DNA of 64,000 bases from Peptococcaceae bacterium CEB3 (GCA_001029295.1 LDXJ01000059.1:1-64000); one strand, 5' to 3'. Positions 1 to 9,765 are shown, numbered from the stretch's first letter. Notes: a model not told the origin generated them from the letters alone. Translations and numbers: made by a program.

Positions 1-1
1 T

Positions 2-1045
2 CCACATTACAAGACGAATCTTCTCTATAAATTGAAAGATACCGAAGCCTCGTCACGCCTGGAAAAACTCTTGAATTTAGGCGGTGAATTGAGCCAACTT
101 GTAAAAGACAACTTGGAATTACAAGGGCGTCCAGAAATTCAAGTACTCGTTCGCTTTATAAAGGAACAAACGGTTCATGATGACGAACGTAACGTGTGGC
201 TCACTAAAGAAAATAAAGATATCACCGCAAGTTCCCTTCAATCCGCTTTCGACGCAGAGGCAACGTATCGGAAAAAGGCGGGCAAGAGTCACGTTGGCTT
301 TGTGGTTAATCTCACCGAGACCTGCGCTGATAATAATCCTGTTCAAATTGTGACAGATTACCAAGTGGAGCCCAATAGCACAAGTGATGTTAAAATGGCC
401 GGTGAGAGTCTCGAAAAACTCCAAGGAACAACTCCAATGAAGGATCTTTACGTGGACGGTGGGTATTATAGCAGCGATTTCGTGAAAAAAGCGGAAGGAC
501 AGGGAGTTCAACTCCATTACACGGATATGACGGGGCGGAACGTCACCTCGAACAAACTGCCTTACAACGTCTTTAATATTGAACACTTCGAAAGGATCTT
601 GAGCTGTCCGAAATTGCAGGAACCCTTGCGGAGTAACTTTGATTCCAAGAGCGGCATCTTGAGTGCTCACTTTGACCTAAACGTCTGCACTCCATGTCCC
701 TTCAAGGATCAATGTCCGGTCAAGTTTCAAAAAAAGGATACCGTATTGTGCGTCAGTCAGAAAAGCCTCATGGCCGAAAATACTCGTTTAATCCTGATGG
801 ATAAAAAGGACCGAAGCGAAAACGGTAGTAAACGTGCCGCTATCGAAGGAACCAATTCCGCTTTTAAACGGGCGCATGGAGCTGGGAAACTTAAAGTTAG
901 AGGTTTAGTACGCTGTAGTTTGGTCATGGGCTTGAAAACAATCGCTCATAACTTCCACCAGATCGTTCGTCTCCTCCAAGGTGATACTCGTCAAAAGTGC
1001 AGAAAAAATGCAGGCCTACACCAAGGGACACTTGCGACCATTTAG
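2..1045 (+). CDS. IS1182-type transposase, 5' end outside window
   Basis: The frame is open from the first bases of the window, so the start lies further left and only the C-terminal part is present. The protein has the DDE_Tnp_1_6 look of IS1182-type transposases: an acidic residue in a YVDGGYYSSDF block, a Cys-rich CTPCPFKDQC segment as in the zinc-binding insert of this family, and the terminal acidic residue in AIEGTNSAFKRAHG. The C-terminus appears complete. I could not identify the terminal inverted repeat in the 220 bp that follow. Family assignment is by motif; activity cannot be judged without the N-terminus. Confidence 0.8.
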   Translation, partial: PHYKTNLLYKLKDTEASSRLEKLLNLGGELSQLVKDNLELQGRPEIQVLVRFIKEQTVHDDERNVWLTKENKDITASSLQSAFDAEATYRKKAGKSHVGFVVNLTETCADNNPVQIVTDYQVEPNSTSDVKMAGESLEKLQGTTPMKDLYVDGGYYSSDFVKKAEGQGVQLHYTDMTGRNVTSNKLPYNVFNIEHFERILSCPKLQEPLRSNFDSKSGILSAHFDLNVCTPCPFKDQCPVKFQKKDTVLCVSQKSLMAENTRLILMDKKDRSENGSKRAAIEGTNSAFKRAHGAGKLKVRGLVRCSLVMGLKTIAHNFHQIVRLLQGDTRQKCRKNAGLHQGTLATI

Positions 1046-1289
1046 AGAAAATGACAGGTTGGAGAGAAGAAATACCCTCCTGCACCACGAAAATATGCGC
1101 TATTTTCTATGGATATTCCGGATTTTGAGAAACACAGGATCCATGAACTGGTAAAATCAATTTGAGCGTACAATTAAGAGCGGGTCGGCCTACTATATCT
1201 TTAGACTTTTAGCACTGGAATCAGGTGTACATTTATACAAAATAGAGGGCTTCCGCGCGAAGCATTCGGTGAAGGAGGAAGCGGACGGC

Positions 1290-1940
1290 ATGCGCTTTGA
1301 CAGAGTGCTTTGGGATTTGGACGGGACGTTGACCGATCCGAAGGCGGGTATCACCCGCTCGGTGCGCTATGCTTTGACGAGGTTGGGTCATCCGGCTCCG
1401 GAGGAGGACCTCCTGGAGTGGGTTATCGGGCCCCCGTTAGTTGCCAGTTTTCGCTTGCTTCTGGGGACTGAGGACGAAAACCTGCTGCGGCAGGCGGTGG
1501 AAGTTTACCGGGAAAGGTTCGTGGCGAAAGGGATGTTCGAGAACACCGTTTATCCGGGCATTCCCGAGCTCTTGGCGGATTTGGAAGCGGCCGGTGCCCA
1601 GCTTCTCGTCGTTACCTCCAAGCCCAGGGTGTTCGCCGAAAAGATCCTGGAGCATTTCCAGTTAAGGAGTTTTTTCCGGCGTGTGATCGGCAGCGAACTG
1701 GACGGCAGCCGGACAGATAAAGAAGAACTTGTGGGTGAGGCCCTGCGCGGCCTTCCTTTTTCCGCCCGGGCGCAAACGGCGATGGTGGGGGACCGCTCCT
1801 TTGACGTTCAAGGCGCGCGCCGGAACGGTATCGCCTCCATCTTCGTGCGTTACGGCTACGGCCAGCCGGACGAAGCAGAGCGGTCGGGTCCCGACTATGA
1901 GGTGGGAAGTGTAGAGGAACTGCGTTCCCTTTTGCTTTAA
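1290..1940 (+). CDS. HAD-superfamily phosphatase (phosphoglycolate phosphatase-like)
   Basis: Haloacid dehalogenase-type hydrolase of about 216 residues. Motif I is WDLDGTLTD, with nucleophile and acid/base aspartates at residues 9 and 11. Motif II is VVTSKP and motif IV is MVGDRSFDV. A helical cap lies between motifs I and II, as in the Gph/PpaX subfamily. I start it at ATG 1290 because an AAGGAGG ribosome-binding site lies 11-17 nt upstream; an upstream in-frame GTG at 1269 overlaps that site. Substrate unknown: phosphoglycolate phosphatase, pyrophosphatase PpaX or a detoxifying phosphatase are all possible. Confidence 0.85.
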   Translation: MRFDRVLWDLDGTLTDPKAGITRSVRYALTRLGHPAPEEDLLEWVIGPPLVASFRLLLGTEDENLLRQAVEVYRERFVAKGMFENTVYPGIPELLADLEAAGAQLLVVTSKPRVFAEKILEHFQLRSFFRRVIGSELDGSRTDKEELVGEALRGLPFSARAQTAMVGDRSFDVQGARRNGIASIFVRYGYGQPDEAERSGPDYEVGSVEELRSLLL

Positions 1941-2024
1941 ATCCCGTATAATAGGGATCGTGGGGCGGGCGGGACGGATTCCGGCCGGCGCTTCCCCCGA
2001 ATTTTGCGCAAAGGGGTCTTAGGT

Positions 2025-2735
2025 ATGGGCGAACCTGAAACGGTGGTTCCCGTGGTTCCGGTCAGGCGTTTGGGCTGGCGCGATTTGGGCATTGTCATCT
2101 TAGGGATTATCGTCATTTATGCGGTTCTCGGCGGCCTCACCTTCTGGTTGTCCGCCCGCTGGAAAAACGAACAGGCTTTGATTTACGCCAACGGCTTTGC
2201 CACTCAGGCTTCCTTCCTCGGCTTGATTTGGTTCCTGAAAAGGGTGAGGCACTGGAGCTGGGCGGATCTGGGCTGGCGCCGCGTAGCTGTAAAGCCGCTT
2301 CTGGGCAGGATCGTAGGCCTCTATATTTTCGCTTGGGTGATCAATGTAGCCTATGCCGTGGTTATCTACAAATACGGAGTTTCTCTGCCGAAAAAGGACG
2401 TGTACACGGTGCTCCTAAGCCATGTCTCCGCTTTAACCCTCCTCTTAAACGTGCTTTTGGCGGCGGTGCTGGCCCCGATGATTGAGGAGACGCTCTTTCG
2501 CGGCATCATTTTCAGCAGCCTGACGTCGTACTTTGGACCGGTGACGGCAGCGGTCCTCAGCGCCGCTTTGTTTTCCGGCTTGCACCTCCAGCTGGTGGGC
2601 TTCATTCCCCGTTTTGTCTTGGGTCTCATTCTGGCGTACCTGTATTCTCAGAATCGTTCTCTTTACCCTTCTATGGTATTTCACTCCCTCAATAACCTGG
2701 TGGCCACCCTGATGATGGCCGGAATGACGGGGTAG
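2025..2735 (+). CDS. CPBP-family intramembrane metalloprotease (CAAX protease/Abi-like)
   Basis: Polytopic membrane protein of about 236 residues with the three signatures of the CPBP/Abi family: EETLFRG (catalytic glutamates plus arginine), a following helix with HLQLVGF, and HSLNN near the C-terminus, which together form the intramembrane metal site. Start chosen at ATG 2025, eight bases after AAAGGGG; a TTG at 2004 is the alternative. In Firmicutes such proteins process membrane peptides or serve bacteriocin self-immunity; no bacteriocin gene is visible here, so the role is unknown. It lies between the HAD phosphatase and cmk on the same strand. Confidence 0.85.
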   Translation: MGEPETVVPVVPVRRLGWRDLGIVILGIIVIYAVLGGLTFWLSARWKNEQALIYANGFATQASFLGLIWFLKRVRHWSWADLGWRRVAVKPLLGRIVGLYIFAWVINVAYAVVIYKYGVSLPKKDVYTVLLSHVSALTLLLNVLLAAVLAPMIEETLFRGIIFSSLTSYFGPVTAAVLSAALFSGLHLQLVGFIPRFVLGLILAYLYSQNRSLYPSMVFHSLNNLVATLMMAGMTG

Positions 2736-2923
2736 ATGCCTGGACGCATTCCCGTGGCAGCACCGGAAAGGAGAACGGTCGAAGCCACGGGCGATTCTTC
2801 GCTGACGAGTTGCGCGAAACCGCCGGCGGCGGAGCGTTGGACCTACACGGAAGCCTTCGTGCGGGGGGGCAGGCGGCTTGCGTGAAACGGGTGGCACGGG
2901 TGGCTTGCCTGATCTCTTTATGC

Positions 2924-2929
2924 TATAAT
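2924..2929 (+). promoter_or_regulatory. possible -10 box upstream of cmk
   Basis: A perfect TATAAT sits 92 bp before the cmk start within the 285-bp gap after the CPBP protease. No good -35 box lies at 16-18 bp; TTGCCT is only 13 bp away. Weak evidence for a separate cmk promoter. Confidence 0.3.
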
Positions 2930-3020
2930 GGCTTTGGTCCGGATGGAAGAAGTCTTAAAGAACGGTTTTGTTCGGGACGGACGAGGTCTTAAATCAGGTC
3001 TTGGATAAGGAGCAGCGGCC

Positions 3021-3710
3021 TTGGCTAACGGATTGGAAGAGGGAAAAGAAGACAGCCGGCAGATCGCCATCGACGGCCCGGCGGGCTCGGGCAAAAGCAC
3101 GGTGGCCAAAAAAGTAGCGGAGCGCCTGGGGATTGTTTATCTCGATACCGGTGCGATGTACCGGGCCCTGGCTTACAAGGCGGTAAAAAATAAAGTGCCT
3201 TTAACGGATGAGGATCTTATCTCCCGTTTGGCCCAGGAGACGGACATACATTTTTCGACGGAACGGGGCGTTTGGTGCGACGGGGAGGAAGTGACCCAAG
3301 CTATCCGGACTCCCGAGGTCAGCCGGGCGGTATCGCTGGTGGCATCTTACGCCGGTGTGCGCAAGCGTCTGGTCGAGTTGCAGCGCGCCGAGGCGGAGCG
3401 TCGGAGTATTGTGATGGACGGCCGGGATATCGGGACCCATGTGCTGCCTCAGGCCGGGCTCAAGGTTTTTCTCACGGCCGAGCCGGAGGTGAGGGCCCGC
3501 CGGCGCTGGCAGGAACTCAAAAGCTCGGGCAAGGAAGCGAGTTTGGCCGAAGTCGTGCGCGACCTGGAGGAAAGGGACCGGCAGGACCGAAACAGGGCGG
3601 TTTCCCCCCTGCGGGCTGCACCGGACGCAGTCATTCTCGACACGAGCCGTTTGGATATTGAAGAAACCGTGGCCAGGATTTTGGACATGGCCAGGGGGGG
3701 TTTGAGATGA
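3021..3710 (+). CDS. cmk: cytidylate kinase
   Basis: Phosphorylates CMP and dCMP with ATP in the cytoplasm. The P-loop GPAGSGKST is near residue 19 with the lysine at about 25; DTGAMYRA (NMP binding), [11 protein letters not shown] and the lid segment rich in arginine ([12 protein letters not shown]) follow in family order. Length 229 is usual. TTG start at 3021, eight bases after AAGGAG; the 14-residue lead before the P-loop region is slightly longer than in many orthologues. Overlaps plsC by four bases (ATGA), implying translational coupling. The cmk-plsC-ispH/rpsA order is typical of Clostridia. Confidence 0.96.
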   Translation: MANGLEEGKEDSRQIAIDGPAGSGKSTVAKKVAERLGIVYLDTGAMYRALAYKAVKNKVPLTDEDLISRLAQETDIHFSTERGVWCDGEEVTQAIRTPEVSRAVSLVASYAGVRKRLVELQRAEAERRSIVMDGRDIGTHVLPQAGLKVFLTAEPEVRARRRWQELKSSGKEASLAEVVRDLEERDRQDRNRAVSPLRAAPDAVILDTSRLDIEETVARILDMARGGLR

Positions 3711-4291
3711 CACTTTACGGTTTTGCCAGGAGGTTTTTCCGCACTTTCTTTCAGCTGAAGGGGTGGAAAATTGAGGGCCTCGAGAATATACCGAAGAAGG
3801 GTCCCGTCATCCTGGCCGTCAACCATATCAGCAACTGGGATCCGGTCTTGGTTGGCTGCGGCTTAAACCGGCAAGTTTCCTATATGGCCAAAGAGGAGCT
3901 GTTTTCCGTACCTTTCTTGGGCTGGGCCATTGGCAAAGTAGGGGCGTTTCCGGTCAACCGGGCGCAAGCGGACACCGGGGCTATCCGGCAGGCCTTGGCG
4001 ATTCTGAAAGAAGATCGGGTATTGGGTCTTTTTCCGGAAGGGACCCGGTCCAAAACGGGAGACGTGCAAAAAGCGTTGCCCGGGGTGGTACTGATCATGG
4101 ATAGGAGCAAAGCCCCCGTGGTTCCGGTCAAAGTGCGGGGGACCAACCGCCTGCTAAGGGAAGGCAGGGGAAAGCTGAGGCTGGTCGTGGGCAAGCCTTT
4201 GACCCCCGATCAACTCAAAGCGCCCGAAGGCGTCCCGAACCGGCGGGAATGGGTGGCTGAGCGGATCATGCGGGCAATTGATGAACTTTGA
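3707..4291 (+). CDS. plsC: 1-acyl-sn-glycerol-3-phosphate acyltransferase
   Basis: Second acylation of phosphatidic acid synthesis at the inner membrane face. The catalytic NHxSNWD block ([14 protein letters not shown]) and the phosphate-binding FPEGTRSK block are both present with normal spacing, followed by VPVKVRG. About 194 residues, usual for the small Firmicute PlsC. Start ATG 3707 overlaps the cmk stop. PlsY, which makes its substrate, is encoded 9 kb downstream in the same core region. Confidence 0.95.
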   Translation: MTLYGFARRFFRTFFQLKGWKIEGLENIPKKGPVILAVNHISNWDPVLVGCGLNRQVSYMAKEELFSVPFLGWAIGKVGAFPVNRAQADTGAIRQALAILKEDRVLGLFPEGTRSKTGDVQKALPGVVLIMDRSKAPVVPVKVRGTNRLLREGRGKLRLVVGKPLTPDQLKAPEGVPNRREWVAERIMRAIDEL

Positions 4292-4537
4292 CACCCTGCA
4301 TTTTTTTGCGTATTGGGGGTACCTTATTATCAAGGAAATCGTGGCGATCTCAAGAAAACCATGGCGAAGAGAAATCATTATAGCGTGTTAAGCATTCAGC
4401 GATTAATCATTGCAGCGATTGAACTATTGCAGCCCATCTAATGAGGCGAAAAAACACGGCTCGGAGAAGGATTTTCTGCGATCCGTGGCGAAGTATTCCG
4501 GTAGGCTGTTGGTCACAGGTTGTTGGGAGGGACTGGG

Positions 4538-6616
4538 TTGAGAGTCATTCGAGCCGCGAAAGCCGGGTTTTGCTTCGGAGTGAAGAGGGCATTGGAATTG
4601 GCGGAGCGCACGGCTGGGGTTTCGGAGACGGTATCGCTCGGGCCTCTTATTCATAATCAGCAGGTCGTAGAACGCATGGCTGAAAAAGGGCTGCGGGTGG
4701 TTGATACTCTCGACGGCCTGGGGCGGGGTCAGACCCTGATCGTCCGTTCGCACGGGCTGCCGCCTTCCATCTACGAGACGGCCCGCCGCGCGGCCATGGA
4801 AGTAGTGGACGCGACTTGCCCGTTTGTGCAAAAAGCCCAGCGTTTAGCCGCGGAAGCCGCCGAGGTAAGCCAGGTCATCGTTGTAGGCGACAAAAACCAT
4901 CCCGAAGTTCAGGGTATTTTGGGTTGGGCCGGCTCGCGGGCCATAGCGATCGAAAAGTTGGAGGAAGCGCGGGATCTGCCATATTTCCCCTCCCTTGCGG
5001 TCCTGGCGCAGACGACCCAGCCCGCGGAGAATTTCCGCCGGATCGTCGGCGAGCTGGAGAGCCATACGGATTCCCTCACCGTGCACAATACCATTTGCAA
5101 TGCCACGGAGGAACGCCAGACGGCGGCACGGGAATTGGCGAATGCGGTGGATGTCATGGTCGTCGTGGGAGGACGTAACAGCGCGAATACGCGAAAACTG
5201 GCCGATATATGCGCCGGGCTGACGCGGACATACCTGATAGAAACAGCTGTGGAATTGCAAAAGATCTGGTTTACGGGGGCCGCAACGGCCGGTTTGACGG
5301 CCGGGGCTTCCACGCCGGATTGGATTATTGAGGAGGTTTACAGGAAGATGGCAGAAATGAACGAAATGGATTCCCAAACGTTGGCGACTGAACCGGTCCG
5401 GGAGGAGGAGCCCGCTGAAGAGACGGCGGCGGATCTTGAGCATGCGGATCTTGAGCATAAGGAAAGGAACATGGAGTCTTGGGATGAAGGGTTGCAGGGA
5501 ATTCACCGGGGCGCGCTGGTAACCGGCACGGTCGTCAAGATCACGGACGACGAGGTTTTTGTCGATATTGGCTGGAAATCAGAAGGGGTTATCTCTTTAC
5601 GGGAACTTTCCGTGGCCAAGGTACATAAACCGGAAGAAGTGGTGTCCCTGGGGGACTCGCTGACCGCGCTCGTCCTGCGGGTCGAGAATGACGAGGGGTA
5701 TCCCGTGCTCTCCAAGAGGCGGGCCGGTGAAATGGAGGCTGTGCAGCGCCTGGAAGAAGTTTACGAGAGTAAAGGCGAGATCCAGGCCAAAGTGGCGGAA
5801 GTGGTCAAAGGCGGACTCTTGGTGGATGTGGGGATGCGCGGTTTTGTGCCGGCATCGCAGATTCAGTTGAATTATGTGGAGGATTTGAACCAATTCCTGG
5901 GTCAGACTTTAAGACTCCGGATTATTGATTTTGATCGGGACAAGAAGAAGGTCGTGCTTTCGCAGAAGGTGATCTTGAGTGAGGAACAGAGCAGCAAGCG
6001 CGCGCACCTGCTGGAAACTCTGCAGGAGGGTGAAACAGTCCAAGGGATTGTGCGCCGTTTGACGAGTTTCGGGGCCTTTGTCGACATCGGGGGGATTGAC
6101 GGGCTCTTGCATGTTTCCGATATGGCTTATTCCAGGGTTAAACACCCTTCGGAGATCGTCCAGGTGGGGGAAGAGATCGAAGTCCGGGTCCTGCGCATCG
6201 ACCGTGAGAACGGGAAGATTTCCCTGGGGCTGAAACAGCTCAAGGAGAGCCCTTGGGCCAGCGCCGCCGAGAAATATCCGGTAGGCTCCATGGTGAGCGG
6301 CAAAGTCGTGCGTTTGGCCCCCTTCGGGGCTTTTGTCCAGCTGGAAGACGGTATCGACGCCCTCATTCATATCTCCCAATTGGCGGATCACCGCATCGCC
6401 AAGGTGGAAGACGCGGTTCAGGTGGATGATATGATCAGCGCGAAAGTCATCGAGGTGAAAGCAGCCGAGAAGCGGATTAGTTTGAGCATCCGCGAAGCGC
6501 TCAACGAAGCGGCGGCTCGGAGCAATGCCGAAGCTTTGGCGGCCCAGGAGGATGTGGCGCCGGTGACGATCGGTGAGGCCCTATCCGGAAATCCCGCCGA
6601 GGAGCGCGAGGATTAA
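4538..6616 (+). CDS. ispH-rpsA: IspH-RpsA fusion: HMBPP reductase fused to ribosomal protein S1
   Basis: The N-terminal ~275 residues are 4-hydroxy-3-methylbut-2-enyl diphosphate reductase, last step of the MEP isoprenoid pathway: the three [4Fe-4S] cysteines are at about 12 (AGFCFGV), 94 (DATCPFV) and 187 (NTICNAT), with RSHGLPP and NHPEVQG active-site blocks. An acidic, probably flexible linker (about 280-322) leads to four S1 RNA-binding domains at about 325-392, 413-476, 498-566 and 583-650; domains 3 and 4 carry the classic GAFV core. Start is TTG 4538, six bases after GGAGGG. This fusion is known in Clostridia, so it is diagnostic rather than novel. A strong hairpin follows the gene. 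Confidence 0.95.
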   Translation: MRVIRAAKAGFCFGVKRALELAERTAGVSETVSLGPLIHNQQVVERMAEKGLRVVDTLDGLGRGQTLIVRSHGLPPSIYETARRAAMEVVDATCPFVQKAQRLAAEAAEVSQVIVVGDKNHPEVQGILGWAGSRAIAIEKLEEARDLPYFPSLAVLAQTTQPAENFRRIVGELESHTDSLTVHNTICNATEERQTAARELANAVDVMVVVGGRNSANTRKLADICAGLTRTYLIETAVELQKIWFTGAATAGLTAGASTPDWIIEEVYRKMAEMNEMDSQTLATEPVREEEPAEETAADLEHADLEHKERNMESWDEGLQGIHRGALVTGTVVKITDDEVFVDIGWKSEGVISLRELSVAKVHKPEEVVSLGDSLTALVLRVENDEGYPVLSKRRAGEMEAVQRLEEVYESKGEIQAKVAEVVKGGLLVDVGMRGFVPASQIQLNYVEDLNQFLGQTLRLRIIDFDRDKKKVVLSQKVILSEEQSSKRAHLLETLQEGETVQGIVRRLTSFGAFVDIGGIDGLLHVSDMAYSRVKHPSEIVQVGEEIEVRVLRIDRENGKISLGLKQLKESPWASAAEKYPVGSMVSGKVVRLAPFGAFVQLEDGIDALIHISQLADHRIAKVEDAVQVDDMISAKVIEVKAAEKRISLSIREALNEAAARSNAEALAAQEDVAPVTIGEALSGNPAEERED

Positions 6617-6666
6617 TCCGGGTTGCAACTTCACAGGTTGCAACGTCTTTGAAGGATACAAGGGAT

Positions 6667-6700
6667 ACGACTTCTTACTCCTTCCGGAGTGAGAAGTCGT
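6667..6700 (+). terminator. 15-bp hairpin after ispH-rpsA
   Basis: Arms 6667-6681 and 6686-6700 pair over 15 bp with one T-G wobble and a TTCC loop. There is no long T tract (TTTACG follows), so it may be a weak terminator or mRNA-stabilising hairpin. It ends 34 bp before the next start codon. Confidence 0.6.
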
Positions 6701-6733
6701 TTACGTATTCGCGTCGGAGGAAGGGGGATTGGG

Positions 6734-7918
6734 ATGCAGGAGCGACGGCAGAGCCGGACCCGTACGAAAAAGCGCGTACTCCCCGCCCAGCACGGAGTGG
6801 ATTTTGCCCTGCTCTTTTTGAGCGTGGCTCTTTTGGCTTTCGGCCTAATCATGGTGCTTAGTTCCGGGGCCGTGAACGGGTTCGATATGGCCCATGACAG
6901 TTATTATTACCTTTTGCAACAGTTGAAGTGGACAGGGCTGGGAGGGGCTCTCGCCGTCATCGCCGTCATGGTGCCTTTCACCTTCTGGCGCAGGCTGGCG
7001 GGGGCCGGGATGCTCGTCACCTATATTTTGCTGATCATCGTACTCTACACCCATGCGGGCATTGTGACTTCCGGGTCGGCCCGCTGGCTGAGAATCGCCG
7101 GTCTCAGCATCCAGCCCTCGGAAATTGCCAAGCTCTCCGTGATTCTCTTTTTTGCCCACACCCTGGAGCGCTATCCGGCGCGAAAACTGCGAGACTTGGC
7201 GATTCCCCTGGCGGCCCTCTTGCCGGTCCTCTTCTTGATCTACAAGCAACCGGACCTGGGAACGATGCTGGTGCTGCTCTTTACGGCCGGAGCGATGTTT
7301 TTGCAGACGGATCTGGCAGCGGGCTGGTTTGCTGTCGCCCTTCCCGCCGCCGGAATACTCGGCACCGTTCTTGTGCGGCATCAGCCCTACCAATGGCAGC
7401 GCATTCTCGTCTGGCTCAATCCCTGGGCCTACCCCAATGCCGGGTACCAGATTACCAACGCCGAGATAGCTCTCGGTTCGGGGGGGCTCTTCGGGGTGGG
7501 TCTGGGGCGGAGCATGCAGAAATACGGTTTCCTGCCCGCGAACCGTACAGATACCATCTTTGCCATTGTGGGTGAGGAACTGGGCCTGGCGGGGACTCTG
7601 GCCCTCATCATGCTCTTTGCGCTCTGGATCGTCAGAGGATTCCAGATCGCGCGCAGCTGTCCGGACCGCTTCGGCCGTCTGCTGGCCTTCGGCATCACCT
7701 CCAGCCTGGCCATTCAGGCGGGAATGAACCTGGCCGTGGTCACGGGCGTGATACCGGTCACCGGAGTGACCTTGCCCCTCATCTCATACGGCGGGAATTC
7801 CCTCTTGATCACGCTGGTGGAATTGGGCATTCTATTGAATATTTCCCGTTACAAAACTCTGCCGCAAAGCCGTAAGACCCCCGAGAGGACATCGGGCTAC
7901 AGCGGGTTGAGCCAGTGA
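6734..7918 (+). CDS. SEDS peptidoglycan glycosyltransferase (FtsW/RodA/SpoVE family)
   Basis: About ten transmembrane segments and 394 residues. Family signatures are visible: GSARWLRIAGLSIQPSEIAKL early in the protein, KQPDLGTM, the extracellular YQITNAEIALGSGGLFGVGLG loop region, TDTIFAIVGEELGLAG, and the C-terminal GVTLPLISYGGNSL. These polymerise lipid II at the membrane. Start ATG 6734 after a purine-rich GGAGGAAGGGGG; an upstream GTG at 6689 would start inside the preceding hairpin. FtsW, RodA and SpoVE cannot be separated by eye; nearby spoIVA makes a sporulation or division role plausible. Confidence 0.9.
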   Translation: MQERRQSRTRTKKRVLPAQHGVDFALLFLSVALLAFGLIMVLSSGAVNGFDMAHDSYYYLLQQLKWTGLGGALAVIAVMVPFTFWRRLAGAGMLVTYILLIIVLYTHAGIVTSGSARWLRIAGLSIQPSEIAKLSVILFFAHTLERYPARKLRDLAIPLAALLPVLFLIYKQPDLGTMLVLLFTAGAMFLQTDLAAGWFAVALPAAGILGTVLVRHQPYQWQRILVWLNPWAYPNAGYQITNAEIALGSGGLFGVGLGRSMQKYGFLPANRTDTIFAIVGEELGLAGTLALIMLFALWIVRGFQIARSCPDRFGRLLAFGITSSLAIQAGMNLAVVTGVIPVTGVTLPLISYGGNSLLITLVELGILLNISRYKTLPQSRKTPERTSGYSGLSQ

Positions 7919-8283
7919 GAGGGAGAGGCGGCGCGGCATCCGAAGACCAGTCCTTCGTGCCGGTGAGACAGGGGAAGAGCCGGTGCGTGGATCCGTGAAC
8001 GTGGATAGCGCGTCAAGCGCGTATGGGAAAGGCATCGGAAGGGTAAGTGGTCCGGTGTTGCCCGTTAAGTCGGTACGAAAGCCCTGCTTGCGAGAGCCAT
8101 ATGAAGAGTCGGTGCTTTGTGTTTGAGGTGCGCTGTGGGGTGCACCGTAGACAGGTATGCGGTGGCGAAACTGGTCGGTTGAAACCTAGTCGGTTGAAAC
8201 CAGTAGGAAGATTTGCCGCGGACGATGAAAACTTCGTTTCTTGGGAAGAATAAGGAATGATGCGCATGAAGGAGGAGAATCCT
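7919..8283. other. intergenic region, no gene seen
   Basis: Short open frames here do not look coding. A direct repeat of GTCGGTTGAAACC occurs twice near 8174 and 8190. No promoter or riboswitch could be named. Confidence 0.5.
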
Positions 8284-9765
8284 TTGGTCATTCCTTATGG
8301 AGATTTGCTGCTCCTGGTCGCGACTTTAGTCGCCTGGGCCGAGAGACTGCCGGAGCGGAAAATGTTAGGCCTTCTCAGCCTGACCTGGCTGGGAGGAAGG
8401 TTTCTGGAAGGGTTTATTAATACCGGACTGGTTTGGCATTGGAGCTTGGCGCGGATAGCCGTGATCATCGTTTTTCTGGTCATGGCCTGGCGCCGTGCGT
8501 CACATCCCGTGCAAGCCCTGGTTGTCCCGAGTCTCGTACTCTTGTCGCAAGATCTTCTGATTGTGAATGAGCCGGGAGTCCTTCCGCCCGAACATTGGCT
8601 TTTTGCCGCCGGCTTTTTTTTGGCAGCCCTGTTGACTTCTCAAACCTATTGGGGAACGGCGGTCGGGGTGTCGGGAGGGCTGGTCCTGAGTGAACTGTTC
8701 AACTTCTTTGCCCTCAAGGGAATTGTTCTGCACAGGGACATTCCTGACCCTTTTCTCTGGCATTTCACGCTGGCGGGTTTAGTGGTCAGCGCCTTGGGAC
8801 AAAAAGCCTGGCATTTATTTAAACGCCGGCGGGGCGAAAGCCTTGGGTCCGAAAGCCCGGAACCCGAAAGCCTGGAACCAGAAGGTATCGGACCAGAAAG
8901 TATTGAACCCGAAAGATTTGGGTCCGAATTAAGCCGCACTGACGATCCTTTCCCGGGAGGGGGTTTGCCCGTCGGGGCAAGGTTGACATTCGGGGAAGGG
9001 TCAGCGGAGGTGGAAGGCTCAGCTATCGGGGAGGGGTTATCCGAGGGGAAAGGGCCAGCCTTCGCTCCGGAAGGAAGGTCGGCGTCTCTTTCCCTCAAAG
9101 GGCCAGGGGCGCTCTTCAGAGAAGGGTTTTACCTGTGGAGGAGGCGATCCTTGGCAGAGGAGGCGCTTCTCAGGCAAGAGATATCGTCAGCAGACAGAGA
9201 GTTCGCTCAAGGAAGCGAATCCTTTCAGGAGAGCCCGTCATTCGCGGAAAAGGCGTGCTCGGGCGAAAAGGCGTCAGTCGGTGGAGAGACACTCTGCGGT
9301 CAAACGCTGTCCGTAGGTGGAGAGGTGTCCGGCGTTCGAGAGGCACCCGCGGGTACAGGCGAAAAAGCAGCCGCCGACGCAGACGTATCGGTTGGCGGAC
9401 GGCTATCCGGAGATGGAGTGACATCGATCACCAAAAAGACACCTAGGGGCGAAAAAGCAGCCGCCGACGCAGACGTACCTGCCGGCGGACGGCTATCCGC
9501 GCTGGAAGGGGTATCGGTCGACAAAAATCCTCCTGTAACCGAAAAGGTATCCGCCGACAGAATGGCAGCCATGGCTGAAAAGTGGTCCGCTGAAGGAGGA
9601 GCATCCGTAGGCCAAGAGGCATCCGTGGGCCAAGAGGGATCCGTAGGCGGAGAAGTATCCGTCCGCGAAAAGTCGTCTATCGGCGAAGGGGGATCCCCGG
9701 AAGGTTTTTCATCCCTCGATGAGAGGGTGTCCTCCGGCCAGGGTTTATCTTCGGAGGAAGAGTAG
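8284..9765 (+). CDS. membrane protein with long repetitive hydrophilic tail (unknown)
   Basis: Not recognised. Residues ~1-175 contain five or six hydrophobic helices ending at a basic KRRRGE stop-transfer stretch. The remaining ~310 residues are low-complexity: first Pro-Glu-Ser repeats (SPEPESLEPEGIGPES), then many imperfect 9-12-residue units rich in Gly, Ser, Glu, Val and Ala, such as VGGEVS, VGQEAS and EKAAADADV. One block is duplicated at DNA level (9359 and 9449). TTG 8284 is preceded by AAGGAGG at eight bases; ATG 8257 is the alternative. By position next to SEDS/DUF512/der and by topology the N-terminal half could be YphA-like; this is only a guess. The tail probably expanded by slippage or unequal exchange. 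Confidence 0.7.
   Translation: MVIPYGDLLLLVATLVAWAERLPERKMLGLLSLTWLGGRFLEGFINTGLVWHWSLARIAVIIVFLVMAWRRASHPVQALVVPSLVLLSQDLLIVNEPGVLPPEHWLFAAGFFLAALLTSQTYWGTAVGVSGGLVLSELFNFFALKGIVLHRDIPDPFLWHFTLAGLVVSALGQKAWHLFKRRRGESLGSESPEPESLEPEGIGPESIEPERFGSELSRTDDPFPGGGLPVGARLTFGEGSAEVEGSAIGEGLSEGKGPAFAPEGRSASLSLKGPGALFREGFYLWRRRSLAEEALLRQEISSADREFAQGSESFQESPSFAEKACSGEKASVGGETLCGQTLSVGGEVSGVREAPAGTGEKAAADADVSVGGRLSGDGVTSITKKTPRGEKAAADADVPAGGRLSALEGVSVDKNPPVTEKVSADRMAAMAEKWSAEGGASVGQEASVGQEGSVGGEVSVREKSSIGEGGSPEGFSSLDERVSSGQGLSSEEE
9359..9510 (+). repeat. intragenic direct repeat in the tail-coding region
   Basis: About 52 bp starting at 9359 recur at 9449 with few mismatches; the first 30 bases are identical. 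The 90-bp period keeps the frame and duplicates the EKAAADADV...GGRLS protein block. Confidence 0.85.

Noticed and set aside
2892-2909. Sigma-54-like TGGCACGG ... CTTGCC upstream of cmk
   Set aside because: GG and GC are 12 bases apart instead of 10, and cmk is a housekeeping gene.
6621-6646. GTTGCAAC palindrome occurring twice after ispH-rpsA
   Set aside because: Too short and without a matching regulator; likely chance.
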